NCBI RefSeq assembly: GCF_000317205.1
Contig: NZ_AJLK01000117.1
Coordinates: 1 to 64,000 of the forward strand
From: Fischerella muscicola PCC 7414
GTDB lineage: Bacteria; Cyanobacteriota; Cyanobacteriia; Cyanobacteriales; Nostocaceae
DNA length: 64,000 nt
Reading direction: 5' to 3'
How positions within the stretch are numbered: the stretch's first letter is position 1; the number at the start of each line of letters is the position of its first letter. The notes beneath the pieces were generated by a model. That model saw only the letters and a program-made list of their open reading frames with translations. It was not told the DNA's origin and ran no database searches. Positions 49,835 to 59,484 of this stretch are shown one piece after another. A program made the position numbers and the translations under genes.

Positions 49835-51991
49835 ATGAAGATAACTCCTAAAACTACGTTGCGCGTTCTAGCTGTTTTACCTCCCAGCCGCAAGTACAGC
49901 AGTTCACTAAATATGACCAAACTCCACTGGCTAGAAGTTACTGAATATATTTCCTTATACGCCTCTGCAATTGGAACCTTGGCAGCTACAGCCACTCAAC
50001 AAGTTGTCTACGCAGCATTTCCTTTAACTGTAGCCCTTGGTTTAAATCTCACGAATCGGGAACGATTGAAGCGTTTAAACGAGCAATATCGACAAAATGT
50101 GATCGCCCAATTCGATCAATTGGTTGATCCCTTTAGACAGCGCTTAGAAAACTTTGATGACTTTACACAAAGATTAAGTCAAACAACTCAACAACAAATA
50201 GAAGAATTACGACAAAATCAAAAGGAGCAAAATACCGATTCTAATCAACAACGCTTAGCGCAATTTGATACATTTAGGCAACAGTTGATGAAAGCGACTG
50301 AGCTACAAATAGAACCTCTTAAACAACATCTTACCCAGTTAAACACCTACACTCAACAGTTATATACAAGTATCCAACAAATAGAACCTCTTAAACAAAA
50401 TTTTGCTCAACTCAACACCTACACTCAACAGTTATATACAAGTGTTCAACAAATAGAAACTCTCAAACAAAATTTTGCCCAACTCAACAATTTTACTCAA
50501 CAGTTAAATGCCAGTACTCAAAAGCAATTTGAACTACTCAGACAACAAGTGGGAGAACTTGATGCTGAGACCCAAAAAATCACTACAACTTCCCAACAGC
50601 CAATAACAAAACTTGATGCTATTCATCAACGTTTGGAACAACTTGAGAATTTTACAAAACAGATAAATACAAATACTCAACAGCAAATTCAACCCTTGAG
50701 GCAATATGTCACTCAACTAAATGCTTATACACAAGGCTTTAATAAAAATACTGAGAAACAATTAGAAGAATTTAAATACGCGATCGCTTTACTGCAAACC
50801 GAAATGCAGAACTTAGCAGAGTCTTTAACTCAAACAGAAAAACGTCTCAGTCAAGAAGTAGCTGAAAAAGTCAAACAACCCCAAGTAAAAATTACAATTC
50901 CAACACCAGTTAAGTCTCAACCACAAAATACAATTTTACATATTCAACCATCAGAAGCAGAAAAAACTGAAACAACACAAGCTTTACCGCCAGTTGAGAT
51001 AGCGCCTCCAACACCACCAACAACACAAATACAAAAGAGCAAATCTCTCTCTAGCTTACGAGGACATACAGAACGAGTTGTTTCTGTTACTTTTCATCCC
51101 AATTCTGTTGATCCAGAAAAAAGGATTTTAGCTAGTGGTAGTCATGACAAAACCATCAAAATCTGGCGTTTAGATACTCAAGAAAACCGCACTCTCACAG
51201 TTTCTGGGAAAGTTAATTCAATCGCCTTTAGCCCTGATGGTAAAATTTTAGCCTGTGGTCATGACGACAAAACAGTTAAATTATGGGATGTAGATACAGA
51301 AAGAGAAATTTGTAATTTTATTGGGCACAAAGAGAAAGTTTATACTGTTGCTTTTAGCCCCAATGGTAAAATTATTGCTAGTGGTAGTCAAGATAAAACT
51401 ATTAAACTTTGGTCTATAGAAGAGCAAAAAGAGATATATACACTGACAGGACATCTAGATGAAATTTTATGCGTTGCTTTTAGTCCTAATAATAGATTAG
51501 TCGCTAGTGGTGGTGGTGAACGCGACCAAACTATTAAAATTTGGCATCTAACTCAAGATAAATTTCTCACTCTCAAAGGTAAATCTGGTAAACTAGGGAG
51601 AATTTATTCTATTTGTTTTAGCCCCGATGGCACAACTTTAGCTAGTGGACATCAAGATAAAATTATTAGATTCTGGGATGTGGAAACTGGTAGAGAAATA
51701 AGTAATATCACAGGACATAATGACGAAGTTTATGCTGTCGCTTTTAGCCCTGATGGCAGAAATTTAGCTAGTGGGAGTTACGACGGAAATCTTAAAATCT
51801 GGCAAGTAGATACGGGTGAAGAACTTAATCATATTACAGTTGGCGAAGGTGCAATTTATTGTGTTGCTTATAGCCCAGATGGGAAAATACTAGCAACTGC
51901 CAATGGCGATAAAACTGTGACCCTAGTAAATCTTGAATCTAGAACAACACAGCAACGCAAAGACATAGAAATAGAGAAAGGGTTTGATTAA
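49835..51991 (+). CDS. Coiled-coil WD40 protein with seven blades
   Basis: 718 residues. The N-terminus has a hydrophobic stretch (about 36-70) that may be a membrane anchor. A long coiled coil (about 75-330) includes 22-24-residue Gln-rich repeats (IEPLKQNFAQLNTYTQQLYTS and variants). A Pro-rich linker (about 350-405) leads to seven WD40 repeats (about 408-705; blades such as VAFSPNGKIIASGSQDKTIKLW), a full propeller. It probably acts as a scaffold. An alternative start is Met27. It stands alone. Confidence 0.85.
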   Translation: MKITPKTTLRVLAVLPPSRKYSSSLNMTKLHWLEVTEYISLYASAIGTLAATATQQVVYAAFPLTVALGLNLTNRERLKRLNEQYRQNVIAQFDQLVDPFRQRLENFDDFTQRLSQTTQQQIEELRQNQKEQNTDSNQQRLAQFDTFRQQLMKATELQIEPLKQHLTQLNTYTQQLYTSIQQIEPLKQNFAQLNTYTQQLYTSVQQIETLKQNFAQLNNFTQQLNASTQKQFELLRQQVGELDAETQKITTTSQQPITKLDAIHQRLEQLENFTKQINTNTQQQIQPLRQYVTQLNAYTQGFNKNTEKQLEEFKYAIALLQTEMQNLAESLTQTEKRLSQEVAEKVKQPQVKITIPTPVKSQPQNTILHIQPSEAEKTETTQALPPVEIAPPTPPTTQIQKSKSLSSLRGHTERVVSVTFHPNSVDPEKRILASGSHDKTIKIWRLDTQENRTLTVSGKVNSIAFSPDGKILACGHDDKTVKLWDVDTEREICNFIGHKEKVYTVAFSPNGKIIASGSQDKTIKLWSIEEQKEIYTLTGHLDEILCVAFSPNNRLVASGGGERDQTIKIWHLTQDKFLTLKGKSGKLGRIYSICFSPDGTTLASGHQDKIIRFWDVETGREISNITGHNDEVYAVAFSPDGRNLASGSYDGNLKIWQVDTGEELNHITVGEGAIYCVAYSPDGKILATANGDKTVTLVNLESRTTQQRKDIEIEKGFD

Positions 51992-52072
51992 CCTTAGATA
52001 AATCTTTAGTTAACCCAACATCCCGCCCTCAAATAATTTTGGGGTGCGGGGCAAAAACACACTTTCACAGTG

Positions 52073-52118
52073 ATCAGTTATCAGTTATTGATCACTGTTC
52101 ACTGTTAACTGATAACTG
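52073..52118. repeat. Inverted repeat between convergent genes
   Basis: tgatcagttatcagtta pairs with taactgataactgttt across ttgatcactgttcactgt. It is a member of the aacagttatcag family, here placed between the convergent WD40 and DUF2288 genes where a bidirectional terminator would be expected. Confidence 0.5.
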
Positions 52119-52119
52119 T

Positions 52120-52422
52120 TTAAGCAGTCAATTTTTCTTGCACCAATACAAATGGTTGGACTATTAAAGTATTAAATCGCTTAGTGCGATCGCTATTCCA
52201 TTCACCCAATTGATCTAAAGATGGTTTAGCAATCAATGCTTCATCAATCCAGTTTTGGACTTCTAAAACATTATCACTAGCAATAGCTACACCTACATCC
52301 AATATATTTAATCCTACTGCTACCACAATTACTGCATCTCTTTGCGCGTGGGGAATTAGCCACTCCCACTCTGCCTCATCTAAGTTTTCTGTTAATTCTG
52401 CTCTTAAATTTGGATTAGTCAT
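52120..52422 (-). CDS. DUF2288 family protein
   Basis: 100 residues, full-length for this small cyanobacterial family: LRAELTENLDEAEWEWLIPHAQRDAVIVVAVGLNILDVGVAIASDN and WNSDRTKRFNTLIVQPFVLVQEKL. Function is unknown. An aacagttatcagtt inverted repeat (52073-52118) lies just past its stop and may act as a terminator shared with the convergent WD40 gene. Confidence 0.85.
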   Translation of the reverse strand: MTNPNLRAELTENLDEAEWEWLIPHAQRDAVIVVAVGLNILDVGVAIASDNVLEVQNWIDEALIAKPSLDQLGEWNSDRTKRFNTLIVQPFVLVQEKLTA

Positions 52423-52557
52423 TAGTCATTAATTAAAGGCTCTTTTTACTATATTAGATAAAATTTACACAAAATTACATATTTTAGATTGAGTTTTTAA
52501 TCATTACTTTAGTTATGTAAATATTAAATAGTTAAATGTGTTACCAATGATAATAAA

Positions 52558-53595
52558 CTAAACTTCCGACTTCATTTCATCGATTTCAAATATAGAAACT
52601 ATAACCCCAGCAATAGGAATTGCAATAAAAATTCCCAATAAACCAGCTACTCTTGCGCCTACTAGTAAAGCAAAAAATACCACTACAGGATTCAAATTTA
52701 GCGCACCTTGCATAATTCGAGGTGCAATAAGATTATCTTGTATTTGCTGAAGTATAATGCAAACTACCAATACCTTGAGAGCCAGCCAAACACCTTGAGA
52801 TAATATAATCAAAGTGATTGTGCCAATTCCCAAAGTTGCACCTATACCAGGAATAATGTCAAGTATACCGACTATTACTGACAATATTAAAGCAAAGGGA
52901 ACTTTTAATAATAAGAACGCAATAAAAGTAGAACTAGTCAGAAATAAAGTTAATATCAATTGACCTTGAAAAAATCCTAAAAAATTGCGTTTCACTATAT
53001 TATTAAATCTATTACGGCGGTGCTTTGGTACTACTTTGAGAATTAAAAACCAAAGCTTTTCCCCATCCAGGAGCATAAAAAAAGCAATAACTGCGATTAA
53101 TATAAAAGTCACAAAATTAGTTAAAAATGTTTGTAAAATAGCCAAGCTATTAACAAGGCTAGATATGGCTTGGGCGCGGATTTGTTCTTCAATAACAGTT
53201 AAATCTAGCTGAATATTACGTGAACGAAAAAATGATTCTATTCGCTCTAATAAAGGTACTAATGAATTGAGAAAAGCTGTAAGATTATCAATTAATTGTT
53301 GTCCTTGGGAGACAACAGTTAAGCCAACAGTAATTGTTAGACTACCAATAATCACAATACTCAGCAAAAAAATTACAATTACTGCTAAACTATGGGGCAA
53401 AAAACGTTTTAGCCATTTGACAGGATAACTTAGTAAAAAAGCTAATATAGCAGCAAAAGTAAAAATTACAATCACTGGTTCAAAATAAGCCAAAAGTATT
53501 ACAATTGCCCACCCAGAAGCGACCAAAAGTAAAAATCTGACTAAAACAACATTATTTAACCTAGACCAAAAATTATTATTTTCCAAGCTACTCAT
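52558..53595 (-). CDS. AI-2E transporter family (PerM/YhhT-like) membrane protein
   Basis: 345 residues with about seven to eight membrane segments and a soluble middle part (about 90-150). The C-terminal family motifs LDIIPGIGATLGIGTITLIILSQG and NLIAPRIMQGALNLNPVVVFFALLVGARVAGLLGIFIAIPIAGV are clear. The family name comes from E. coli TqsA; most members have unknown substrates. It stands alone. Confidence 0.88.
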   Translation of the reverse strand: MSSLENNNFWSRLNNVVLVRFLLLVASGWAIVILLAYFEPVIVIFTFAAILAFLLSYPVKWLKRFLPHSLAVIVIFLLSIVIIGSLTITVGLTVVSQGQQLIDNLTAFLNSLVPLLERIESFFRSRNIQLDLTVIEEQIRAQAISSLVNSLAILQTFLTNFVTFILIAVIAFFMLLDGEKLWFLILKVVPKHRRNRFNNIVKRNFLGFFQGQLILTLFLTSSTFIAFLLLKVPFALILSVIVGILDIIPGIGATLGIGTITLIILSQGVWLALKVLVVCIILQQIQDNLIAPRIMQGALNLNPVVVFFALLVGARVAGLLGIFIAIPIAGVIVSIFEIDEMKSEV

Positions 53596-54151
53596 GAATT
53601 ATTAGAGATAAGTATATTAAAGGTTAATAGCACTAAGTACAACATTTATTTAATTCCTAGCAAGTTCTTTATAGTAAAAACTCTGCGCTCCTCTGCGGTT
53701 ACTTTGCGTTCCTTTGCGTTTCAAAACACTGCATTTAACGCAAAGCGACACAGCCAATAAAATGTCTTAAGCCCATTAACCAATGACATTTACCTTATAG
53801 TCTTTAGGTACTAATAACAACTTTCCTAAAGTATATTTTTCTGTTTTTCTAGCTAATAATCTCAATTCCCCAAGAAGGAAGGATTGTGGCAAGACAACTA
53901 TCTAAAGGTATGTCTTTTTTAAACTTGGTGCGTTTCATTACACTTCAGGGATAATCCAGAAAAATCAAGAGTTTTATATCGAGTCCGTCTTGCTGTAGAG
54001 TACACAGATTGTTTTCTTGTTCGCTCACCTGAGTTGCACCTCGCCCTGAGTACACCTTGAACTGAAGTTCAAGGCTCATAGTACACAGATGAACACCGAT
54101 AGATTATGGGTTGGCTGTTAATTCCTGTTTTTCTACTTTCTAGACAGCCAC
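53596..54151. other. Spacer between polA and the AI-2E family gene
   Basis: No gene in 556 bases. It contains a ctctgcg/ctttgcgt repeat (53685-53750), related to those near 23700 and 42980, and a pair of agtacac motifs near 53998 and 54080 around an ttgaactgaagttcaa palindrome (54057-54072). The rest is AT-rich. Confidence 0.4.
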
Positions 54152-57109
54152 TTATGACTTCGTTTCCATCCAATTTTCACCAGCACGTACATCTACTACT
54201 AAGGGGACACTTAATTGCACCGCATTTTCCATCGTCGACTTAATTTGCATTTGTAATTCTTCCCATTCTTGCGGAGGAACCTCAAATACTAATTCGTCGT
54301 GAACTTGTAGCAATAATCGTGCTTGGTAATTTTGCAAAATTTCATGCAGCCTCACCATCGCAATTTTGATAATATCAGCGCTAGAACCTTGAATTGGGGC
54401 ATTTGCAGCAGAACGTAATAAACCAGTGTCGTAATTACCTAAATTCTTCAGCTTACTTAAATCAATATCTTCCGGATTGCTGCCTTTTAATTGACGTAGG
54501 CTATTGGTGGTAAACTCAAAATAACGACGCCTACCGAGAATTGTTTCGACATAACCTTGAGCGATCGCTTGTTTTTTCAATCCCTCTAAATATTCAAATA
54601 TTTTCGGATAACGTTTGTTAAATCGCTTGATAAATTCGTTCGCAAGATTGCGATCTACACCTGTTGAACGGGAAAATTTCAGCGAACCCATTCCATAAAT
54701 TACACCAAAGTTAATTGTTTTTGCTACCCGTCTTTCATCTGATGTAATATCTTGTTTTTCAAACATCAGTCTCGCGGTAACGGTGTGAATATCTTCGTTG
54801 TTTTGATAAGCTTCTACTAGTACTGGTTCTTGACTCAAATGAGTGAGAATTCTTAACTCAATTTGTGAGTAATCAGCAGCAACCATTAACCAACCAGATT
54901 CTGGTAGAAATGCCTTACGAATTTGTCGACTAAAGGCAGTCCGAATTGGGATATTCTGCAAATTTGGATTAGAAGAAGATAGCCTTCCTGTTGATGTCGC
55001 TGTTTGATTAAAATCGGTATGAACTCGCTTTGTATCTGCACGCACCAAAGCTGGTAAAGCATCTACATAAGTAGACTTTAATTTTGCTAATGTCCGATAT
55101 TCAATGATGGTGTCAATGATGCCTGTTGTGTCTACTTCTCGTAATCTTTCTAAGGTAGCTACGTCTGTAGAATATCCTGTTTGAATTTTGCGAGAATGTT
55201 TAGTACTTAACCCTAATTTTTCAAACAATATTTGACTTAGTTGTTTGGGAGAACCCAAACTAAACTTTTCTCCAGCTATCTCGTAAGCTTGTTGTTCCAG
55301 TTTTGCTAAATCTGTTTCTAATTGTTGTGAAAGTTCTTTTAAATAAGCTGTATCGATGTGAATACCGTTGTATTCCATTTCTGCCAAAACAGCTTCTAGA
55401 GGTTGTTCCACTTCCACTAATAGCTGACATAAAGCTGGTATTTTGTCTATTTCCGTGCGTAATTTTGTCACGAGTTGGAATGTAGCCCAAACTTGCAAAC
55501 CACAGTAGTCGGCTACTTTATCAATTTCAATATCAGCGATGGTTTTACCTTTGGGAACTAACTCTACATAATTTTGAATTGTCAACCCTAAATGTTTTTG
55601 AGCTAAGTCACTCAAATTATGACTACTCTCAGGATTGAGGACATAACTTGCTAACATGGGGTCAAATACAACCCCAGTTAAATTAATTCCTTGGCACTTG
55701 AAAACTAAGCGATCAAATTTGGCATTTTGGAAAGTCTTAGGATAGCTAGCACTTTCAAAAATTGGGCGTAGGGCTTGTAGTACAATTTCTTTGTTTAAAT
55801 TTTCCCCGGTTTGATGATTCAAGGGAATGTAAGCTATTTCATCTGTGTTTGTTCCCCAGCAACAACCAATTCCAACTAACTCAGCATCTCGTGGTTCTAA
55901 GTCGTTGGTTTCAGTATCCCAAGCCACGGGTAAGTTGGGGTTAGTAAAATCTTTTAATAACTGCACCAATTCAGTGAGTTTGGCTTCTGTATCAATAATG
56001 CGGGGTTGAATTGTAGAAGTATTTTGTTGCTGTTGTTGTTCTGTATCCGCAGCGCTGAAAAACCACAAATCTTCATCTTCCCTACCAGGTAGGGGTGTAT
56101 AACTCGCCTCTACTTCTTCTGTGTCTGTAGCTGAAGTTTCTGCTACAGTACCACCAAACTTTTGCTGGAGTTGGTTAATTTTGCCTAAAAAAGATTTAAA
56201 TTCTAATTTTTCTAAAATAGGTACTAGAACGCTACTATCAAAGCCTTTTAATTTGCAATCTTCTAAATCAATATCGAGGGGAACATCAAGGACGATCGCT
56301 GCTAAGTATCGAGATTTTTCTGCGTCTTCTTTGCCAGCTTCTAATTTTTTCTGAGTCGCGCCTTTGATTTGACTTAATGATGCATAAATTTGCTCGAGAG
56401 AACCATAGGTATTTAGCAACTGGACTGCCGTTTTTTCACCGATTCCCTTGACACCAGGAATATTATCTGACTTATCACCACAAAGAGCTTTAAAATCAAT
56501 CACTTGTGATGGTAAAATCCCTAATTTTTCTTTAACTTCTGCCTCTCCAAATTCACTGATACCATTTGTCGATGTAGAACGTTTCAGCGCATCTGGACTA
56601 AAATACAAAACGCTAATTTCTTTTTCAGGATCAATAAGTTGAAATAAATCGCGATCGCCTGTGAGAATCTTGACTTGATACCCCGCCGCACTCGCCTTTT
56701 GTGCTAGGGTTCCCAGTACATCATCCGCTTCGTAACCAGGGGCAGTGAGAATTTTGAGGTTGAATGCGTCTAGCAACTCATGTAAGTTTTTCAAATCCGG
56801 AACAAAATCCTCTGGTGTACCTGGGCGATCAGCTTTATAAGTATCATCTGCTTCGTGGCGAAATGTGGGTAAACCTAAATCAAAAGCCACTGCTATTGCT
56901 TGTGGCTGTTGTACTGTCATAACTTCTAGCAGACACTTTAAAAAGCCAAAACATACACTGGTAGGAATTCCTGTTTTGGTTCGTAATCCGCCGTCTCTTC
57001 CTCTGGCGAAGGCGAAGTAAGAACGAAATGCCAAGGAGTGTCCATCTATCAAAATGAAGGTGGGACGTGTTGCGGTTGAATTAGAGGGTGTTTTTTGGGA
57101 CATACACAT
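54152..57109 (-). CDS. polA: DNA polymerase I
   Basis: Repair and Okazaki-fragment polymerase. 985 residues (or 983 from the ATG two codons on). An N-terminal 5'-3' exonuclease (about 12-300; FILIDGHSLAFRSYFAF, GDRDLFQL), a 3'-5' exonuclease-like domain (about 385-570) and the polymerase domain (about 600-985) with motif A DYSQIELRIL (Asp746) and motif C VHDELVFEV (Asp938). In the 3'-5' part, ExoI (DTE) and ExoII (NAKFD) are intact, but ExoIII reads YCGLQ, with Gln539 where the catalytic Asp is expected. Proofreading may be weak. Confidence 0.95.
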   Translation of the reverse strand: MCMSQKTPSNSTATRPTFILIDGHSLAFRSYFAFARGRDGGLRTKTGIPTSVCFGFLKCLLEVMTVQQPQAIAVAFDLGLPTFRHEADDTYKADRPGTPEDFVPDLKNLHELLDAFNLKILTAPGYEADDVLGTLAQKASAAGYQVKILTGDRDLFQLIDPEKEISVLYFSPDALKRSTSTNGISEFGEAEVKEKLGILPSQVIDFKALCGDKSDNIPGVKGIGEKTAVQLLNTYGSLEQIYASLSQIKGATQKKLEAGKEDAEKSRYLAAIVLDVPLDIDLEDCKLKGFDSSVLVPILEKLEFKSFLGKINQLQQKFGGTVAETSATDTEEVEASYTPLPGREDEDLWFFSAADTEQQQQQNTSTIQPRIIDTEAKLTELVQLLKDFTNPNLPVAWDTETNDLEPRDAELVGIGCCWGTNTDEIAYIPLNHQTGENLNKEIVLQALRPIFESASYPKTFQNAKFDRLVFKCQGINLTGVVFDPMLASYVLNPESSHNLSDLAQKHLGLTIQNYVELVPKGKTIADIEIDKVADYCGLQVWATFQLVTKLRTEIDKIPALCQLLVEVEQPLEAVLAEMEYNGIHIDTAYLKELSQQLETDLAKLEQQAYEIAGEKFSLGSPKQLSQILFEKLGLSTKHSRKIQTGYSTDVATLERLREVDTTGIIDTIIEYRTLAKLKSTYVDALPALVRADTKRVHTDFNQTATSTGRLSSSNPNLQNIPIRTAFSRQIRKAFLPESGWLMVAADYSQIELRILTHLSQEPVLVEAYQNNEDIHTVTARLMFEKQDITSDERRVAKTINFGVIYGMGSLKFSRSTGVDRNLANEFIKRFNKRYPKIFEYLEGLKKQAIAQGYVETILGRRRYFEFTTNSLRQLKGSNPEDIDLSKLKNLGNYDTGLLRSAANAPIQGSSADIIKIAMVRLHEILQNYQARLLLQVHDELVFEVPPQEWEELQMQIKSTMENAVQLSVPLVVDVRAGENWMETKS

Positions 57110-57226
57110 ATTTTAGCCAGCAGCTTTCATTGCTTTATCTGACCAGTAGGAGGATTTCAGGTGATTTCTTAACCAGAGACTGATAACCTCGAACTGGGAC
57201 TTCAAAGTATATTGATCATCAAATTT

Positions 57227-58108
57227 ATGCACAAAGCATCTGCTACTCAAATAAAATCAGCTGCTGTTGCGGGTATGGCTACAAAAGAAATTAAACTGCT
57301 GGTTCTAGATATAGATGGAACTATCGCCGGCGAATCTAACAATATCAGCGAACCTGTCAAAGAAGCAATCACTGCGGCAAAAGCACAAGGAATTAAGGTC
57401 GCGATCGCCACTGGTAGGATGTTCCGTTCTGCTTTGCGCTTCCATCAAGACATTGGCTCTACTCTACCCTTAATAGCCTATCAAGGAGCCTGGATACAAG
57501 ACCCAGCCTCTCAACAAATGTACCAACATTTACCTGTTTCCAGGGAAATGGCTCAACAGCTATTAGACTATTTTGAACAACCACAATTGCGATCGCTTTT
57601 ATCTGTTCATTTTTACATCAACGATCAACTCTACGTCCGTGAAATCACAACCGAAACTCAACTTTATGCAGAACGTTCTGGGATTAACCCTATTGCAGTC
57701 GGTGACTTACGTCAAGTTTTAAACACTTATGAACCCACAAAAATACTAGCTTTGTGCGATGACACAGACATTATTGATAATTTACTCGGTTCTTTAAGCC
57801 GTCAATACACCCCTGCTGAGTTGTATTTGACAAAATCCGTTGCCACATTTTTTGAAGCGACTAATCCTTTTGCTAATAAAGGTGTGGCTGTGCGTTACCT
57901 TGCTGAAGAACTGCTAGGGCTACAACCTACTAACGTCATGACTATTGGCGATAACTTTAATGATTTAGAAATGCTAGAGTATGCTGGTATTGGTGTCGCT
58001 ATGGGTAATGCCCCATCACAAGTGCAAGCGATCGCCAACTGGATAGCTCCTAGTGTTGAGCAAGATGGAGCAGCAGTGGCAATTGAAAAGTTGTTGCTAT
58101 CGCAGTAG
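57227..58108 (+). CDS. Cof-type HAD-IIB family phosphatase
   Basis: Cytosolic phosphatase, probably acting on sugar phosphates or similar. Motif I is LDIDGT (nucleophile Asp), motif II is IATGR, and the C-terminal MTIGDNFNDLEMLEYAGIGVAMGNA carries motif IV. A type IIB cap lies between. From this ATG it has 293 residues; the ATG at 57275 (MATKEIKLLVLDIDGT) may be the real start, since domain homology begins there. It is divergent from polA. Confidence 0.88.
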   Translation: MHKASATQIKSAAVAGMATKEIKLLVLDIDGTIAGESNNISEPVKEAITAAKAQGIKVAIATGRMFRSALRFHQDIGSTLPLIAYQGAWIQDPASQQMYQHLPVSREMAQQLLDYFEQPQLRSLLSVHFYINDQLYVREITTETQLYAERSGINPIAVGDLRQVLNTYEPTKILALCDDTDIIDNLLGSLSRQYTPAELYLTKSVATFFEATNPFANKGVAVRYLAEELLGLQPTNVMTIGDNFNDLEMLEYAGIGVAMGNAPSQVQAIANWIAPSVEQDGAAVAIEKLLLSQ

Positions 58109-58188
58109 TTGTTTGTTGTTAGTTGTTAGTTGTTTGAAACGACCAACAATCAACAACCATCGATCAACAATTTATAAAAAATCAGAAA

Positions 58189-58225
58189 GGGCGCCGACGA
58201 CTGGCCGTGTTTCGTCTCGGCACCC
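58189..58225. other. GC-rich imperfect hairpin after the HAD gene
   Basis: gggcgccg/cggcaccc (one mismatch) extended by acga/tcgt past a two-base bulge, with an 11-base loop. It is much more GC-rich than its surroundings and stands 80 bases past the HAD stop. No U-run follows on either side. It may be part of a small RNA or a processed 3' end. Confidence 0.4.
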
Positions 58226-58352
58226 TTGCTGGTTCGCTCCTCACACACCAGCTAATATATCTTGGGTGATTAGATCAGTCAATACTTGTTACAAAAGTTT
58301 TGGTTTCTTTCATTAAACTCTCATATTTCTACCTGTTTAAATGAAGATTTCC

Positions 58353-59240
58353 TCACAATTCCAAAAGAGCCAAAATACCAAGCTTTTCTTCCAACAGTAT
58401 TCTTAAAACCGATTGAGTGGCCATAACCAATCCCAGCCTAGCTTGAGCTAATTCTGGTGAGTTGACTTTTACCTCGCCCCAAATCCGACAGTCGCGCCAG
58501 AAGTTGTCAAACACTTGACTTAAACAAAGCGCCTGTTTTTCCCATTTCACCGAATCACTAGAGTCCGAACACTCTAATTCATCAACTACTTGCACTAACT
58601 CACTTAGCAAACACAACTCACTTGGATGATGAAAACGTAGTTCTTGTTGTTTGTTAAGCCAAGGTATAGCGCCCTCAGAGGTAATTAATCCCTCTCGTTC
58701 ACCCAGTTGCACAAGGGAGCAACAGCGTGCATGGGCATATTGAATTGGGAATAGCTGATTAGGGATCGGGGATTGGGGAGATGGGGAGTGTGGGGAGAAT
58801 AATACAGTAACCAATTCCTCGTTGTCTTCCTTGTCTTCCTTGTCCCCCGTGCCCCCGTGTTCCTGCGCCACAATATCCCCCCGTCCTTCAACCAGCCTCT
58901 GCAACCAGCCAGCCAAAACAGGGTGGGTCAATTCTAAATGAATCCAACCAGGTGAGACTATGCGAATAGTAAAAACTCTAGCCGAGTTAGCCGATAAATG
59001 AGAAGCGATCGCTTCAGCAATCTCCATCGCTGGAATTTTCTCATATTTTGATAGCTGTAATGCTAACCCTGTGATGTAAAAAACTTGATTACTATTTCTA
59101 CCTTTAGATAGAGGAAATTTTTTATTTGCTAGACTTTCAATTTTTGGGTAGCCCGTATAAATACTTAAAGCAATCATTAAATAACTGTATACTAACTGTT
59201 TAATTGCAGTGTATTTACTTACTAGTAGCATTTTATGCAC
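58353..59240 (-). CDS. Stand-alone DALR anticodon-binding domain protein
   Basis: 295 residues resembling the C-terminal part of arginyl-tRNA synthetase, without a catalytic domain. FPIQYAHARCCSLVQLG (about 166-182) matches the ArgRS motif that starts the DALR helices, and SVLRILLEEKLGILALLEL ends the bundle. Similar free-standing proteins occur in cyanobacteria. About 35 residues before the motif (GGTGDKEDKEDNEELVTV and SPHSPSPQSPIPNQ) are encoded by spacer-type repeats inserted in frame. Role unknown, perhaps RNA binding. Confidence 0.75.
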   Translation of the reverse strand: MHKMLLVSKYTAIKQLVYSYLMIALSIYTGYPKIESLANKKFPLSKGRNSNQVFYITGLALQLSKYEKIPAMEIAEAIASHLSANSARVFTIRIVSPGWIHLELTHPVLAGWLQRLVEGRGDIVAQEHGGTGDKEDKEDNEELVTVLFSPHSPSPQSPIPNQLFPIQYAHARCCSLVQLGEREGLITSEGAIPWLNKQQELRFHHPSELCLLSELVQVVDELECSDSSDSVKWEKQALCLSQVFDNFWRDCRIWGEVKVNSPELAQARLGLVMATQSVLRILLEEKLGILALLEL

Positions 59241-59484
59241 ATACTTTACTGATAAAAGGCTCCTCCGTTAAAACTATTGATTTTCTGTCATCTGTCTTTA
59301 GGTAGAACTTTAATCTAAGCAAAGAAAAATTAGAATTATGCAAATTTTTTTTGAAACTGAGTAAATTTTACTACCATCATTGTACAGTAGGTAGTATAAC
59401 AAAAGAGTAGGAACTCAAATTCCTCTCTTTGCATGGCTGGCACTGTTAGGTGTTAAGCCTGACCTGCCAACGAGAAGACACTCC

